DNA from: Branchipolynoe longqiensis
Taxonomy: Eukaryota > Annelida > Polychaeta > Phyllodocida > Polynoidae
Reading direction: 5' to 3'
DNA length: 64,000 bases
Assembly (NCBI GenBank): GCA_030323885.1
Contig: CM059194.1
Coordinates: forward strand, 25,547,363 to 25,611,362
The notes under the pieces are model-generated. The model worked only from the letters and a program-made list of their open reading frames with translations. It ran no database searches and was not told the origin of the DNA. Shown here one piece after another: positions 21,893 to 32,541 of the stretch. Made by a program: the position numbers and the translations under genes. Positions within the stretch are counted from its first letter, which is position 1. Every line of letters begins with the position of its first letter.

Positions 21893-22045
21893 TCACACTA
21901 CAGGCCCTTAATAGGGCCTGTAGTGTGACAGGCCCTATTAATAGGGCCTGTCACACTACAGCCGTGCAGCTGTAGAATCGATTACTACAGCTGCCAGACG
22001 ACTGTAAAGTCGTCGTCTGGCAGCTGTAGTTGTGTAGGCAGGCTA
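21893..22045. repeat. Palindrome cluster built from GGGCCTGTCACACTACAG
   Basis: GGCCTGTCACACTACAGGCC, its exact inverse CCTGTAGTGTGACAGGCCC, and a third forward copy follow within 75 bp. A second dyad, GCTGCCAGACGAC...GTCGTCTGGCAGC, lies at about 21990-22025. It looks like several terminal repeats of a MITE piled together. Confidence 0.75.
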
Positions 22046-22112
22046 ATAGGAAATCAATACAGGCAAGGTGAGAAAGGAAGAGTATAAAGAGTGAAAGAAG
22101 AGTGAGAGCTTG
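22035..22112 (-). repeat. Dispersed repeat, inverse of 58075-58160
   Basis: GTAGGCAGGCTAATAGG, AAATCAATACAGGCAAGG and GGAAGAGTATAAAGAGTG match the complement of 58075-58160. Confidence 0.6.
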
Positions 22113-23749
22113 CACCCTCAGGTTTATTATTATATAGTGGTACATGGATCTGATATGGCATACTACCTGACCATGCTCTCCAATCAACAACAAGCATTTC
22201 TAGGTCCACCAATAAACAGTAAGCATTCTTGTGTCACCATGGCTACTGTGATCTACCCACCACTACCATGCCTTGTGGCTGCTTGGCCTGCACCTGCCTT
22301 GCTGTGTGTGTGTGTGGTGATCCGTGACTAACAGTTGGGGGGTTCGGGGGGGAGGGGGTAGTGAATGTAGCTGTTGAGCTCCTTCCACACTAACAGTAGT
22401 GCCCCTCTCACACTATCTAGTTAATACACTTCTTACCACCTGCCCAAGCAGCGTAGAAAGAAGTGCACAGTACTATGTTGTACTTACATTACCCATATAG
22501 TTTCCATTAACCAATAATGAATAATAGCTTAAATCTAACGTGTTTTAATGGATAAGGTCTTCTGACTTTGAATAAAAATAATAATACAATTTTTTATATT
22601 TTTATAATCTCAATTTTCAATCAGTTTTGAATAATCTATCACAATTCTGATATCTAATATGATGTTTTAAGAAGCATCTGAACAATTTGCAATCATTTTT
22701 AGATTAATCCGAACATTGTCCAACTTTGTAACCGTTTAGAGGTTTTATGTGACACTCTAGAGGTACATTTCAGTCTCAAAGCATCGATCTTCCATTAGTG
22801 CTTATCGGATTTGGTGTCTGCTATCAATTAGTCTAACATCGATGCACTTTTCCCGTTTTTTCTGTTTTACCAAATGTTAACTAGAAGAAACCTGAAGACA
22901 TCGATGGTAGACGTGTGGTTGATCGACAGGTCTTCATAGAGTTAACATTGCGGATCTCATCTCTATGAGAAAACAAGGCTTAAGCAGTTTGAATCGATGA
23001 CCTAGTTTTACGGACTATTTTCTTCCAAATCCAGACCAAATTCTTCGATTTCACCAAATATGTCGTTTTGCATCGAAATAAAGGCAAAAATTAAATCAAA
23101 ATGTCTTTTTGTACCACCTGTACAAGTGTTAAACATCAATTATCAGTATTAACAAATATAATCACAAACAACAGAATGTCATATACCAACAGCGTTAACT
23201 TAGCTAGCGTCAAAGGTAAACAAAGCAATGACAGTGGTTCAGTACAAACTTCGAAATCACAATGCTCATATCTGTATTATTATATAATAATAGATTTCTA
23301 GGTTTTAGCTCAAGTTTCAACCATTCTGTAGCAGCATCATGATGTTCTCCAGCAGTTGCCATTGATTTTTTATGTTAATTGTTTCCATCGGCGAAACCTC
23401 GATTTCTCATTGAATAAATATATGTGAGTGTTCCCAGAGTACTGCATCGTCCTGTGATATTGATGATGTCGCTCCAGTTCTAGCTTGTCGATCCAAGCAC
23501 CAAACCAGTACATGCGAGTGTTCCCAGTGAACTACTGCATCGTCCTGTGATATTGATGATATCGATCCAGTCATAGAAGAAAAGGCAACCGATGACTTCT
23601 TCAATCCACAGAAATTATCGATCTATAATATCATTTATCTGGTTTCTATTCAATAACAATGTTTCAGAATAATACAATTATCCAAGTATTTTTCAAATTT
23701 TAAATCTATAACCTATATATTATATAACTAATATGCATCTTCAGTTCAA
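22113..23749. other. No gene; one direct duplication
   Basis: AT-rich DNA. ACTGCATCGTCCTGTGATAT followed by TGATGATGTCG or TGATGATATCG occurs twice (about 23442 and 23534), preceded each time by GAGTGTTCCCAG. No domain is recognisable in the short frames here. Confidence 0.45.
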
Positions 23750-24965
23750 AGATCATTAATATGTTCCCAGAACAACATCAATAATGTCAATGATAGCATC
23801 AGTTAATAATATGCTTGATAATAAATGCAATGTTCAACATTTTATGTCCATGAATTTTCAATTGAAACAATTTGATCATGAAATAAATGACAATATTCAA
23901 CAATTCATGCTATGAATTTTCAAATTAATAACCTTTCATGACATCCTTATGTCTATAGCCCTGTTTACACGGGCGATTTAAAACGCCACATATAAAATGC
24001 CTTGCCTAGATCGACTCACATTTGCCGTGTAGACGCGGTTCTGTGGTGTTTTAGGGCTGAATCGCTTCATATGAAACACCTCATCTACACCACCTCGGGA
24101 GGTGGTTTATTTGAAGCGATTCAGCTTGTTCCCGGGCGGCGATAGTATAAAATAGTAGTGCGTGCCGGGAACAGGGAGAGCAGTAACTAATCGCTGGTGC
24201 CCGGCAGTGTTAGGGCCCGATTACGCCGAAATCTAGTGAATGCGATCATATTTAACATAATTACAGACTCAAATAATGAAATTTAATTAAATTAACCTTA
24301 AATTCCAAGCGATATTAACATAGCAGCTACATCGGAGTCGAATCGACGTGTGTAAACTAAACAAATAGCAGTGCTTGCCGGCTACAGGCGCTTGCTTGTT
24401 CCCGGCGCCGACACACTTTCAAACTCCGCCGTGTAAACACGCTTCTAAAACGCTTCATATGAATCGCTTTGTCTACATCGTTTCACAATTCCCCGTGTAA
24501 ACACGGCTCATGACTTTTCAATTGAACCACAATTTCATGCAATATTGATAATATTCTAACCAAATTATGTTCATGATTTTCAAGTGAAACAACTCTTTCA
24601 TGACAATAATGATAACATCCAACATTATATTTATAATTTTACAAATGAACCAACTCTTTATGTTAATTATCATGAACAAATGATAATATTCAACATTTTA
24701 TCTGTCTATGAATTTTCAAAGGAACCAACTTTTCATGCAATATGGTTATATTCAACATTTTATATGTTCCTGATTTTTCAATTGAACCACAACTTCATGA
24801 CCATGCATATATCTATGAATTTTCAAATGAACCACATCCTCATGACAATAATGTCAATATTCTACCTTCATGAATTTTCAAATGAATAACAACTTCATGA
24901 CCATAATGATAATATTCAACATGTTATGTTCATAAATTTTCAAATGAAATTATTGTAAGGATTTT
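23750..24965. repeat. Degenerate AT-rich minisatellite, split by a MITE
   Basis: Loose units of about 60-70 bp built from ATGAATTTTCAAATGAACCA, ATGACAATAATG and ATATTCAACATTTTATG. They occupy 23750-23956 and 24509-24965 and are separated by the 23957-24508 element. Confidence 0.65.
23957..24508 (+). mobile_element. Inverted-repeat element with AGCC(C/G)TGTTTACACGGG ends, copy 1
   Basis: Left AGCCCTGTTTACACGGGCGA, right CCCCGTGTAAACACGGCT. Flanks are TAT and CAT, an imperfect 3-bp match. Subterminal blocks (GCCTAGATCGACTCACATTT; AGGGCTGAATCGCTTC) match the second copy at 34512-35076. The middle (24210-24370) is the CGG/ATTAAATTAACC module also seen in other element families. Confidence 0.8.
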
Positions 24966-25179
24966 CTTGTCAAACCTTAAGAAATTATATTTTGTAGTAA
25001 TCTAGATTGTATCCTTATATATTATCAACAGAAAAACATTTTTGCAATGTAATATAGGTTTGTAAAGCCTATATAGCTTTGTAGTAATATTAATTAATAA
25101 TAGTATGATATATTTAAAAAAGTTATATCAGTCTCGCTACCTCAAGTCAAATTAATATATATAAAAGCAAATATATATC

Positions 25180-25241
25180 TAGATAAAAGATTCACCCGGT
25201 ACTTGTAGTACACCAGCAGTACGGGGTGAATCTTGTACCTA
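25180..25241 (+). mobile_element. 62-bp minimal copy of the Mutator-like MITE
   Basis: Only the two termini remain: TAGATAAAAGATTCACCCGG joined through GTACTTGTAGTACAC to CAGTACGGGGTGAATCTTGT. It is flanked by a perfect 9-bp duplication, ATATATATC (25171-25179 and 25242-25250). All interior sequence is missing. Because the flank is AT-rich, the duplication has more chance support than in the other copies. Confidence 0.85.
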
Positions 25242-25383
25242 ATATATATCAATCCACCTTTAAGCCTTGCTGGTCCAGCCAGTTTTGCTCATGCAAATGA
25301 AATCAACAGATATAAAACAAATATATATCCAACATCTCATTTTTCAGCCGTGCTGTTTTATCAGTGTTGCTACCTCAAGTTAA

Positions 25384-25730
25384 AGTTGCATAGTCCGATG
25401 GTTTTGAATTTCTGTATTTTTTCTGAGATAAATATACTAGATGGATCACTAGGATCTACTTTACATTAGTTCAAAGTTACTGTTATTTTAAATGGTAAAC
25501 TTTTGAGATATTTTGAGTGCAAACATGGAAAATTAGTTTTGGCAAGCTTGCCAAAACTCTGACACCATAGACTTCTGCAGTAACAGGTTCTGTTAAATTG
25601 ACTCGTTATTGCCTTCTACGCAGAACCAAATGCTTAATAAGTGCATCAGCATCTAAGTTAGATATGTAAGATCAAATCTAGATAATTGGTTTGGTTTAAA
25701 AAATTTGATATTTCATCGGACTATGCAGCT
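25384..25730 (+). mobile_element. TTAA-flanked MITE, family B, copy 1
   Basis: TTAA on both sides (25380-25383 and 25731-25734). Inverted ends AGTTGCATAGTCCGATGG and CATCGGACTATGCAGCT. 347 bp, no ORF. Related copies lie at 33923 and 49947. Confidence 0.85.
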
Positions 25731-25854
25731 TTAAACAAATATATAAAAATATATATATATTATTACATTCCCTGCCTGTACTTCAACGACGACGGATCGC
25801 TGACCCTGAATATAGGAATTTCTTACCGGATTTCTTACCGTTGTGTGTGGGAAG

Positions 25855-26328
25855 ATGTCTCGATCAGGTCGTATAAGGAGTGAGGTAGGCAAATATTCAA
25901 AAGCTCTGCTTAAATCCATGGAATTATCAGCAGATTCTGCATCACCTTCAGCGTGTCGTAGGTCGGTGGGTCGGCCACCGTCATCATCGCGTATCCGGAT
26001 GACGGATCTTCAATCATCCCCAGTTGTTGTGCCTCCTGTGTGGAATCAAGGGGCGACGTTGGAGGAGATATCCCGTCTCCTTGATTCCAAATTAGGTGCA
26101 TCGCAGGAGCCTCTGCTGGCCAGGATTATATCTCTGGCGGATGATAATATTGTGCGGTCTGCTTGCTTGGATCAATCAGCAAGCGGCCATGTTGTGCATC
26201 ATGGTGACGTAGTCGAAGAGAATGGGGTGACGGTTATGCACACAAGGGTGGCGACGCCTGTGCAGCTGGCATGTACATGTAGTCATGAGGATTCGGAAAA
26301 CTGTACGGATCAGGAAAAAGGTAATTAA
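25855..26328 (+). pseudogene. Retroelement gag-like gene, N-terminal part
   Basis: The ATG at 25855 opens a frame (MSRSGRIRSEVGKYSKALLK ...) that is Ser/Arg-rich at first. It then has an acidic and hydrophobic middle (LEEISRLLDSKLG, EPLLARIISLADDN) and stops at a TAA at 26326-26328. Beyond the stop another frame (DDASDSNDGMMRELIRLDG, about 26401-26460) aligns loosely with the VREIL region of the 47.5 kb gag-like protein. The gene is therefore split by frame changes. I recognise no catalytic domain. The assignment rests on the downstream part. Confidence 0.5.
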
Positions 26329-26455
26329 AAATCTGTTTTGTCGACTGGTTGTTGCGCATGTAAAAGTTCTGTGAAAAGGTCGTCCTGTAGCCAGTCATTT
26401 GATGACGATGCATCAGATAGCAATGACGGCATGATGCGTGAACTGATCCGCCTCG

Positions 26456-26997
26456 ATGGTAAGAAGGAAATTATTGCCTCATAAATATGTCATCAGAAAT
26501 GAGAAGAAAGGCAAGGTCGCACAGGGCGAGGCCAAGTGGTTTGAATATTTGACGGCGATACGGCGTATGATAAAGCGTGGTGATGTGCCGTTGGATTGGG
26601 TGCCGTATCTTGACAATCACATTGACTCGATTCTTGACTTGGCCCACCATTATATGTGGCAGACATGCTTGGATTATAGTGAGAAGGTGTTCTCCATGAT
26701 TGCTGATAAACGTCTTCCTGCTGCATGGGATAATGAGGCAAAAATAATTGATGTACACCGTGATGTTTGTAGATTAGGTACTTGCATGGAGGCTTCATCG
26801 GATAAGTCTGCGCGGGATGCTAGTAAATGTGACTATCGTAAAGGAGTTGACCCGCGCCCGAGTATAATATGGAATAAGGGTAATTCTTGTGGTTTTGAGG
26901 GGGACCATGGAGAGGGCAGTAGTCGGTTTTTGCACATTTGCTCATATTGTGCATACAAACTACGCCGAAGGCATGTTCATAAGTGCTCGAGCGCTCG
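26456..26997 (+). pseudogene. Retroelement gag-like gene, C-terminal part with zinc-finger-like motif
   Basis: The frame reads VRRKLLPHKYVIRNEKKGKV and GEAKWFEYLTAIRRMIKRGD, a YSEKVFSMIADKRLPAAWDN block, then IIWNKGNSC. A C-x14-H-x-C-x2-C-x9-H-x-C cluster ends HVHKC. The same blocks, in the same order, occur in the GC-rich gene at 47546-48716 (YSEAIFTWIADGRLPHGWHD; PCPAWN; HVCAYC). Such WN...C...H-x-C-x2-C...H...C ends are found in gag-like proteins of tyrosine-recombinase retrotransposons, so a nucleic-acid-binding capsid-like role is inferred. The first Cys of the GC-rich homologue (PCPAWN) is replaced here. Directly after the last Cys codon the frame runs into the 16-bp array. Confidence 0.6.
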
Positions 26998-29900
26998 AAC
27001 GCTCGAGCGCTCAAGCATTTGAGCGCTCGAGCATTCGAGCGCTTGAGCGTTTGAGCGCTCGAGCGTTTGAGTGCTTGAGTGCTCGAGCGTTCGAGCACTC
27101 GAGTGCTCGAGCATTCGAGCGCTCGAGCATTCGAGCGCTCCAGCGCTCCAGCGTTCGAGCGTTCGAGCGCTCCAGCGTTCGAGCACTCCAGCATTCGAGC
27201 GCTCGAGCGTTCGAGCACTCGAGCGTTCGAGCATACAAGCACTCGAGCGTTTGAGCGCTCGAACGCTCGAGCGTTCGAATGCTCGAACACTCGAGCGCTC
27301 GAACACTCGAGTGCTCGAACGCTCGAGTGCTCGAATGCTCGATCGCTCGAACGCTCGAATGCTCGAATGTTCAAGCGTGTGAACGCTCGAGTGCTCAAAC
27401 GCTCGAGCGCTCGAACGCCCCAGCGCTCGAACGCTCGAGCGCTCGAACGCTCGAACGCTCGAGCACTCGAACATTCGAGTGCTCGAATGCTCAAACGCTC
27501 GAGCGCTCTAGCGCACAAACGCTCGAGCGCTCGAACGCTCGAGTGCTCGAACACTCGAGCGCTCGAACGCTTGAGCGCGTGAACGCTCGAGCGCTCGTCG
27601 TGATATGACCTTAGATGTTGCTACGACGTAAAACAACAACAAACAAACAACCAAACGCTCGAACACTCGAACGCTCGAACACTTGAGCGCGTGAACGCTC
27701 GAGCGCTCGAACGCTCGAGCTCGAGCGCTCGAGCGCTCGAGTGCTCGAACGCTCGATCGCTCGAACGCTCGAACGCACGAGCCCTCGAGCGCTCGAACGA
27801 TCGAACGCTCGAGCGCTCAAGTGCTCGAGCGCTCGATCGTTCGAGCGCTCAAGCATTCACGCGCTCTAGCGTTCAAGCATTCGAGCGCTCGAGCATTCAA
27901 GCACTCGAGCGTTCGAGTGCTCGAGCGTTTGTGTGCGCTCGAGCGTTTGTGCGCTCAAGCGTTTGAGCGCTCGAGCGTTCGAGCCCTCGAGCGTTCGAAC
28001 GCTTGAGTGTTCGAGCGCTCAAGCGTTTGTGGGCTCGAGCGCTCGAGCGCTCGAGCGTTCGAGCGCTCGAGCCTTCGAGCGCTCGAGCGCTCGAGCGTTC
28101 GAGCACTCGAGCGTTCGAGCACTCGAGCATTCGAGCGCTCGAGCGTTCGAGTGCTCGAGCGTTCAAGCGCTCGAGCGTTCGAGCGCTGGAGCATTCGAGC
28201 GCTCGAACGTTCGAGTGCTGGAGCGTTCGAGCGCTGGAGCGTTCGAGCGCTGGAGCGTTCGAGCCTTCGAGCGTTCGAGCGCTGGAGCGTTCGAGCGCTG
28301 GAGCGTTCGAGCGCTGGAGCGTTCGAGCGCTGGAGCGTTCGAGCGCTGGAGCGTTCGAGCGCTGGAGCGTTCGAGCGCTGGAGCGTTCGAGCGCTGGAGC
28401 GTTCGAGCGCTCGAGCGTTCGAGCACTGGAGCGTTCGAGGGTTCGAGGGCTCGAGCGCTTGAGCGTTCGAGGGCTCGAGCGTTCGAGCGCTCGAGCGCTC
28501 GAGTGTTCGAGCATTCAAGCGCTCGAGCGTTCGAGCGCTCGAGCGTTCGAGCGCGCGAGCGATCGAGCATGTTCGAGCGCTCGAGCGTTCGAGCGCTCGA
28601 GCCTTCGAGCGATCGAGCGTTCGAGCACTCGAGCGTTCGAGCGCTCGAGCGTTCGAGCGCTCGAGCGTTCGAGCGTTTCGAGCGTTCGAGCGCTCGAGCA
28701 TTCGAACGCTGGAGCGTTCGAGCGCTGGAGCGTTCGAGCGCTGGAGCGTTCGAGCGCTGGAGCGTTCGAGCGCTGGAGCGTTCGAGCGCTCGAGCGCTGG
28801 AGCGTTCGAGCGCCTGAGCGTTCGAGCGCCGGAGCGTACGAGCGCTGGAGCGTTCGAGCGCTGGAGCGTTCGAGCGCTGGAGCGTTCGAGCGCTCGAGCG
28901 TTCGAGCACTGGAGCGTTCGAGGGTTCGAGGGCTCGAGCGCTCGAGCGCTCGAGTGTTCGAGCATTCGAGCGTTCGAGCCCTCGAGCGTTCGAGCGCGCG
29001 AGCGATCGAGCATTTGAGCACTCGAGCGTTCGAGTGCTCGAGCCTTCGAGCGCTCGAGCGTTCGAGCACTCGAGCGTTCAAGCGCTCGAGCGTTCGAGGG
29101 CTCGAGCGTTCGAGCGCTCGAGCTTTCGAGCGTTCGAGCGCTCGAGCGTTCGAGTGCTCGAGCATTCGAACGCTGGAGCGTTCGAGCGCTGGAGCGTTCG
29201 AGCGCTGGAGCGTTCGAGCGCTGGAGCGTTCGAGCGCTCGAGCGTTCGAGCGCTGGAGCGTTCGAGCGCTCGAGCGCTGGAGCGTTCGAGCGCCTGAGCG
29301 TTCGAGCACCGGAGCGTTCGAGCGCTGGAGCGTTCGAGCGCTGGAGCGTTCGAGCGCTGGAGCGTTCGAGCGCTCGAGCGATCGAGCGCTGGAGCGTTCG
29401 TGGGCTCGAGCGTTCGAGCGATCGCGCGGTCGAGCGTTCGAGCGCTCGAGCGTTCGAGCGCTGGAGCGTTCGAGCGTTCGAGCGTTCGAGCGCTCGAGCG
29501 TTCGAGCGCTCGAGCGTTCGAGCGCTCGAGCGTTCGAGCGCTCGAGCGTTCGAGCGTTCGAGCGCTCGAGCGTTCGAGCGCTCGAGCGTTCGAGCGCTCG
29601 AGCGTTCGAGCGTTCGAGCGCTCGAGCGTTCGAACGCTCGAGCGCTCGAACGCTCGAGCGCTCGAGCGCTCGAGCCTTCGAGCGCTCGAGCGTTCGAGCG
29701 CTCGAACGTTCGAGCGCTCGAGCGCTCGAGCGTTCGAGCGCTCGAGCGTTCGAGCGCTCGAGCGTTCGAGCGCTCGAGCGTTCGAGCGCTCGAGCGTTCG
29801 AGCGCTGGAGCGTTCGAGCGCTGGAGCGTTCGAGCGCTCGAGCGCTCGAGCGTTCGAGCGCTCGAGCGTTCGAGCGCTCGAGCGTTCGAGCGCTCGAGTG

Positions 29901-32450
29901 CTCGAGCGCTCGAGCGCTCGAACGCTCGAGCGCTCGAACGCTCGAGCGCTCGATGCTCGAGCGTTCGAGCGCTCGAGCGTTCGAGCGCTCGAGCGTTCGA
30001 GCGCTCGAGCGTTCGAGCGCTCGAGCGTTCGAGCGTTCGAGGGCTCGAGCGTTCGAGCGCTCGAGCGATCGAGCGTTCGAGCGCTCGAGCGTTCGAGCGC
30101 TCGAGCGTTCGAGCGCTCGAGCGTTCGAGCGCTCGAGCGTTCGAGCGCTCGAGCGTTCGAGCGCTCGAGCGTTCGAGCGCTCGAGCGTTCGAGCGCTCGA
30201 GCGTTCGAGCGCTCGAGCGTTCGAGCGCTCGAGCGTTCGAGCGCTCGAGCGTTCGAGCGCTCGAGCGTTCGAGCGCTCGAGCGTTCGAGCGCTCGAGCGC
30301 TCGAGCGTTCGAGCGCTCGAGCGTTCGAGCGCTCGAGCGTTCGAGCGTTCGAGCGCTCGAGCGTTCGAGCGCTCGAGCGTTCGAGCGCTCGAGCGCTCGA
30401 GCGCTCGAGCGTTCGAGCGCTCGAGCGTTCGAGCGCTCGAGCGTTCGAGCGCTCGAGCGTTCGAGCGCTCGAGCATTCGAGCGCTCGAGCGTTCGAGCGC
30501 TCGAGCGTTCGAGCGCTCGAGCGTTCGAGCGCTCGAGCGTTCGAGCGCTCGAGCGTTCGAGCGCTCGAGCGTTCGAGCGCTCGAGCGTTCGAGCGCTCGA
30601 GCGTTCGAGCGCTCGAGCGTTCGAGCGCTCGAGCGTTCGAGCGCTCGAGCGTTCGAGCGCTCGAGCGTTCGAGCGCTCGAGCGTTCGAGCGCTCGAGCGT
30701 TCGAGCGCTCGAGCGTTCGAGCGCTCGAGCGTTCGAGCGCTCGAGCGTTCGAGCGCTCGAGCGTTCGAGCGCTCGAGCGTTCGAGCGCTCGAGCGTTCGA
30801 GCGCTCGAGCGTTCGAGCGCTCGAGCGTTCGAGCGCTCGAGCGTTCGAGCGCTCGAGCGTTCGAGCGCTCGAGCGTTCGAGCGCTCGAGCGCTCGAGCGT
30901 TCGAGCGCTCGAGCGTTCGAGCTTCGAGCGCTCGAGCGTTCGAGCGCTCGAGCGTTCGAGCGCTCGAGCGTTCGAGCGCTCGAGCGTTCGAGCGCTCGAG
31001 CGTTCGAGCGCTCGAGCGTTCGAGCGCTCGAGCGTTCGAGCGCTCGAGCGTTCGAGCGCTCGAGCGTTCGAGCGCTCGAGCGTTCGAGCGCTCGAGCGTT
31101 CGAGCGCTCGAGCGTTCGAGCGCTCGAGCGTTCGAGCGCTCGAGCGTTCGAGCGCTCGAGCGTTCGAGCGCTCGAGCCTTCGAGCGCTCGAGCGCTCGAG
31201 CGCTCGAGCGTTCGAGCGCTCGAGCGTTCGAGCGCTCGAGCGTTCGAGCGCTCGAGCGTTCGAGCGCTCGAGCGTTCGAGCGCTCGAGCGTTCGAGCGCT
31301 CGAGCGTTCGAGCGCTCGAGCGTTCGAGCGCTCGAGCGTTCGAGCGCTCGAGCGTTCGAGCGCTCGAGCGTTCGAGCGCTCGAGCGTTCGAGCGCTCGAG
31401 CGTTCGAGCGCTCGAGCGTTCGAGCGCTCGAGCGTTCGAGCTTTCGAGCGCTCGAGCGTTCGAGCGCTCGAGCGTTCGAGCGCTCGAGCGTTCGAGCGCT
31501 CGAGCGTTCGAGCGCTCGAGCGTTCGAGCGCTCGAGCGTTCGAGCGCTCGAGCGTTCGAGCGTTCGAGCGCTCGAGCGTTCGAGCGCTCGAGCGTTCGAG
31601 CGCTCGAGCGTTCGAGCGCTCGAGCGTTCGAGCGCTCGAGCGTTCGAGCGCTCGAGCGCTCGAGCGTTCGAGCGCTCGAGCGTTCGAGCGCTCGAGCGTT
31701 CGAGCGCTGGAGCGTTCGAGCGCTCGAGCGTTCGAGCGCTCGAGCGTTCGAGCGCTGGAGCGTTCGAGCGCTCGAGCGTTCGAGCGCTCGAGCGTTCGAG
31801 CGCTCGAGCGTTCGAGCGCTCGAGCGTTCGAGCGCTGGAGCGTTCGAGCGCTGGAGCGTTCGAGCGCTCGAGCGTTCGAGCGCTGGAGCGTTCGAGCGCT
31901 CGAGCGCTCGAGCGTTCGAGCGCTCGAGCGTTCGAGCGCTCGAGCGTTCGAGCGCTCGAGCGTTCGAGCGCTCGAGCGTTCGAGCGCTCGAGCGTTCGAG
32001 CGCTCGAGCGTTCGAGCGCTCGAGCGTTCGAGCGCTCGAGCGCTCGAGCGCTCGAGCGCTCGAGCGTTCGAGCGCTCGAGCGTTCGAGCGCTGGAGCGTT
32101 CGAGCGCGCGAGCGTTTGAGCGCTCGAGCGTTCGAGCGCTCAAGCGTTCGAGGGCCCGAGCGCTCGATCGTTCGAGCGGTCGAGCGCTCGAGCGCTGGAG
32201 TGTTCGAGCGCTCGAGCGTTCGAGCGCTCGAGCGTTCGAGCGCTCGAGCGCTCGAGTGCTCGAGCGTTCGAGCGCTCGAGCGTTCGAGCGCTCGAGCGCT
32301 CGAGCGTCCGAGCGCTCGAGCGTCAGAGTGCTCGAGCGTTCGAGCGCTCGAGCGTTCGAACGCTCGAGCGCTCGAACGCTTGAACGTTCGAGCGCTCGAA
32401 CGCTCGAAAGCTCAAACGCTCGAACGCTCGAGCGCTCGAAAGCTCAAACG
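26985..32450. repeat. 5.5-kb array of a 16-bp palindromic, CpG-saturated unit
   Basis: The unit is TTCGAGCGCTCGAGCG, two near-identical octamers (TTCGAGCG, CTCGAGCG). It carries four CpGs, one CTCGAG and one AGCGCT, and contains the dyad CGAGCGCTCG, so both strands look nearly alike. The core (about 29900-32100) is almost pure. The flanks, mainly 26985-28150 and after 32100, carry TG/CA changes at CpGs. A variant CTGGAGCG octamer clusters at 28180-28420, 28705-28900 and 29165-29390. A 480-bp higher-order repeat is visible (marker CGCCTGAGCG at 28811 and 29291). Because 16 is not a multiple of 3 and no stop occurs, long frames stay open on both strands. The longest (28003-32469) would give a 16-residue repeat, RALERSSARAFERSSV. 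I regard these as by-products. Confidence 0.95.
27598..27653 (+). repeat. SINE-1 tail fragment inside the array
   Basis: TCGTGATATGACCTTAGATG, TTGCTACGACGTAAAAC and an AACAAACAAAC tail interrupt the array. It is a 5'-truncated SINE insertion or a captured tail. The surrounding octamer pattern resumes at CCAAACGCTCGAAC. Confidence 0.85.
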
Positions 32451-32475
32451 TTTGCGGAACCCCCGTTAACCGGTG

Positions 32476-32541
32476 TGAGCTGACCGGAGATAGCGCCTAG
32501 CTCCGGTTAAGCCGAGCACAACTTGGTGCATACGGCCCCAG
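32476..32541. repeat. Isolated right terminus of a GTATGCA-type inverted-repeat element
   Basis: GTTAAGCCGAGCAC...GGTGCATACGGCCCCAGG resembles the right ends of 20713-21747 and 55754-56490. It begins within about 30 bp of the array's right edge; the left end was not found. Confidence 0.45.

Noticed and set aside
28003..32469. 1,488-codon open frame (and several others of 200-1,027 codons on both strands)
   Set aside because: Pure consequence of a stop-free 16-bp tandem unit; no independent coding evidence, and frames are open on both strands at once.
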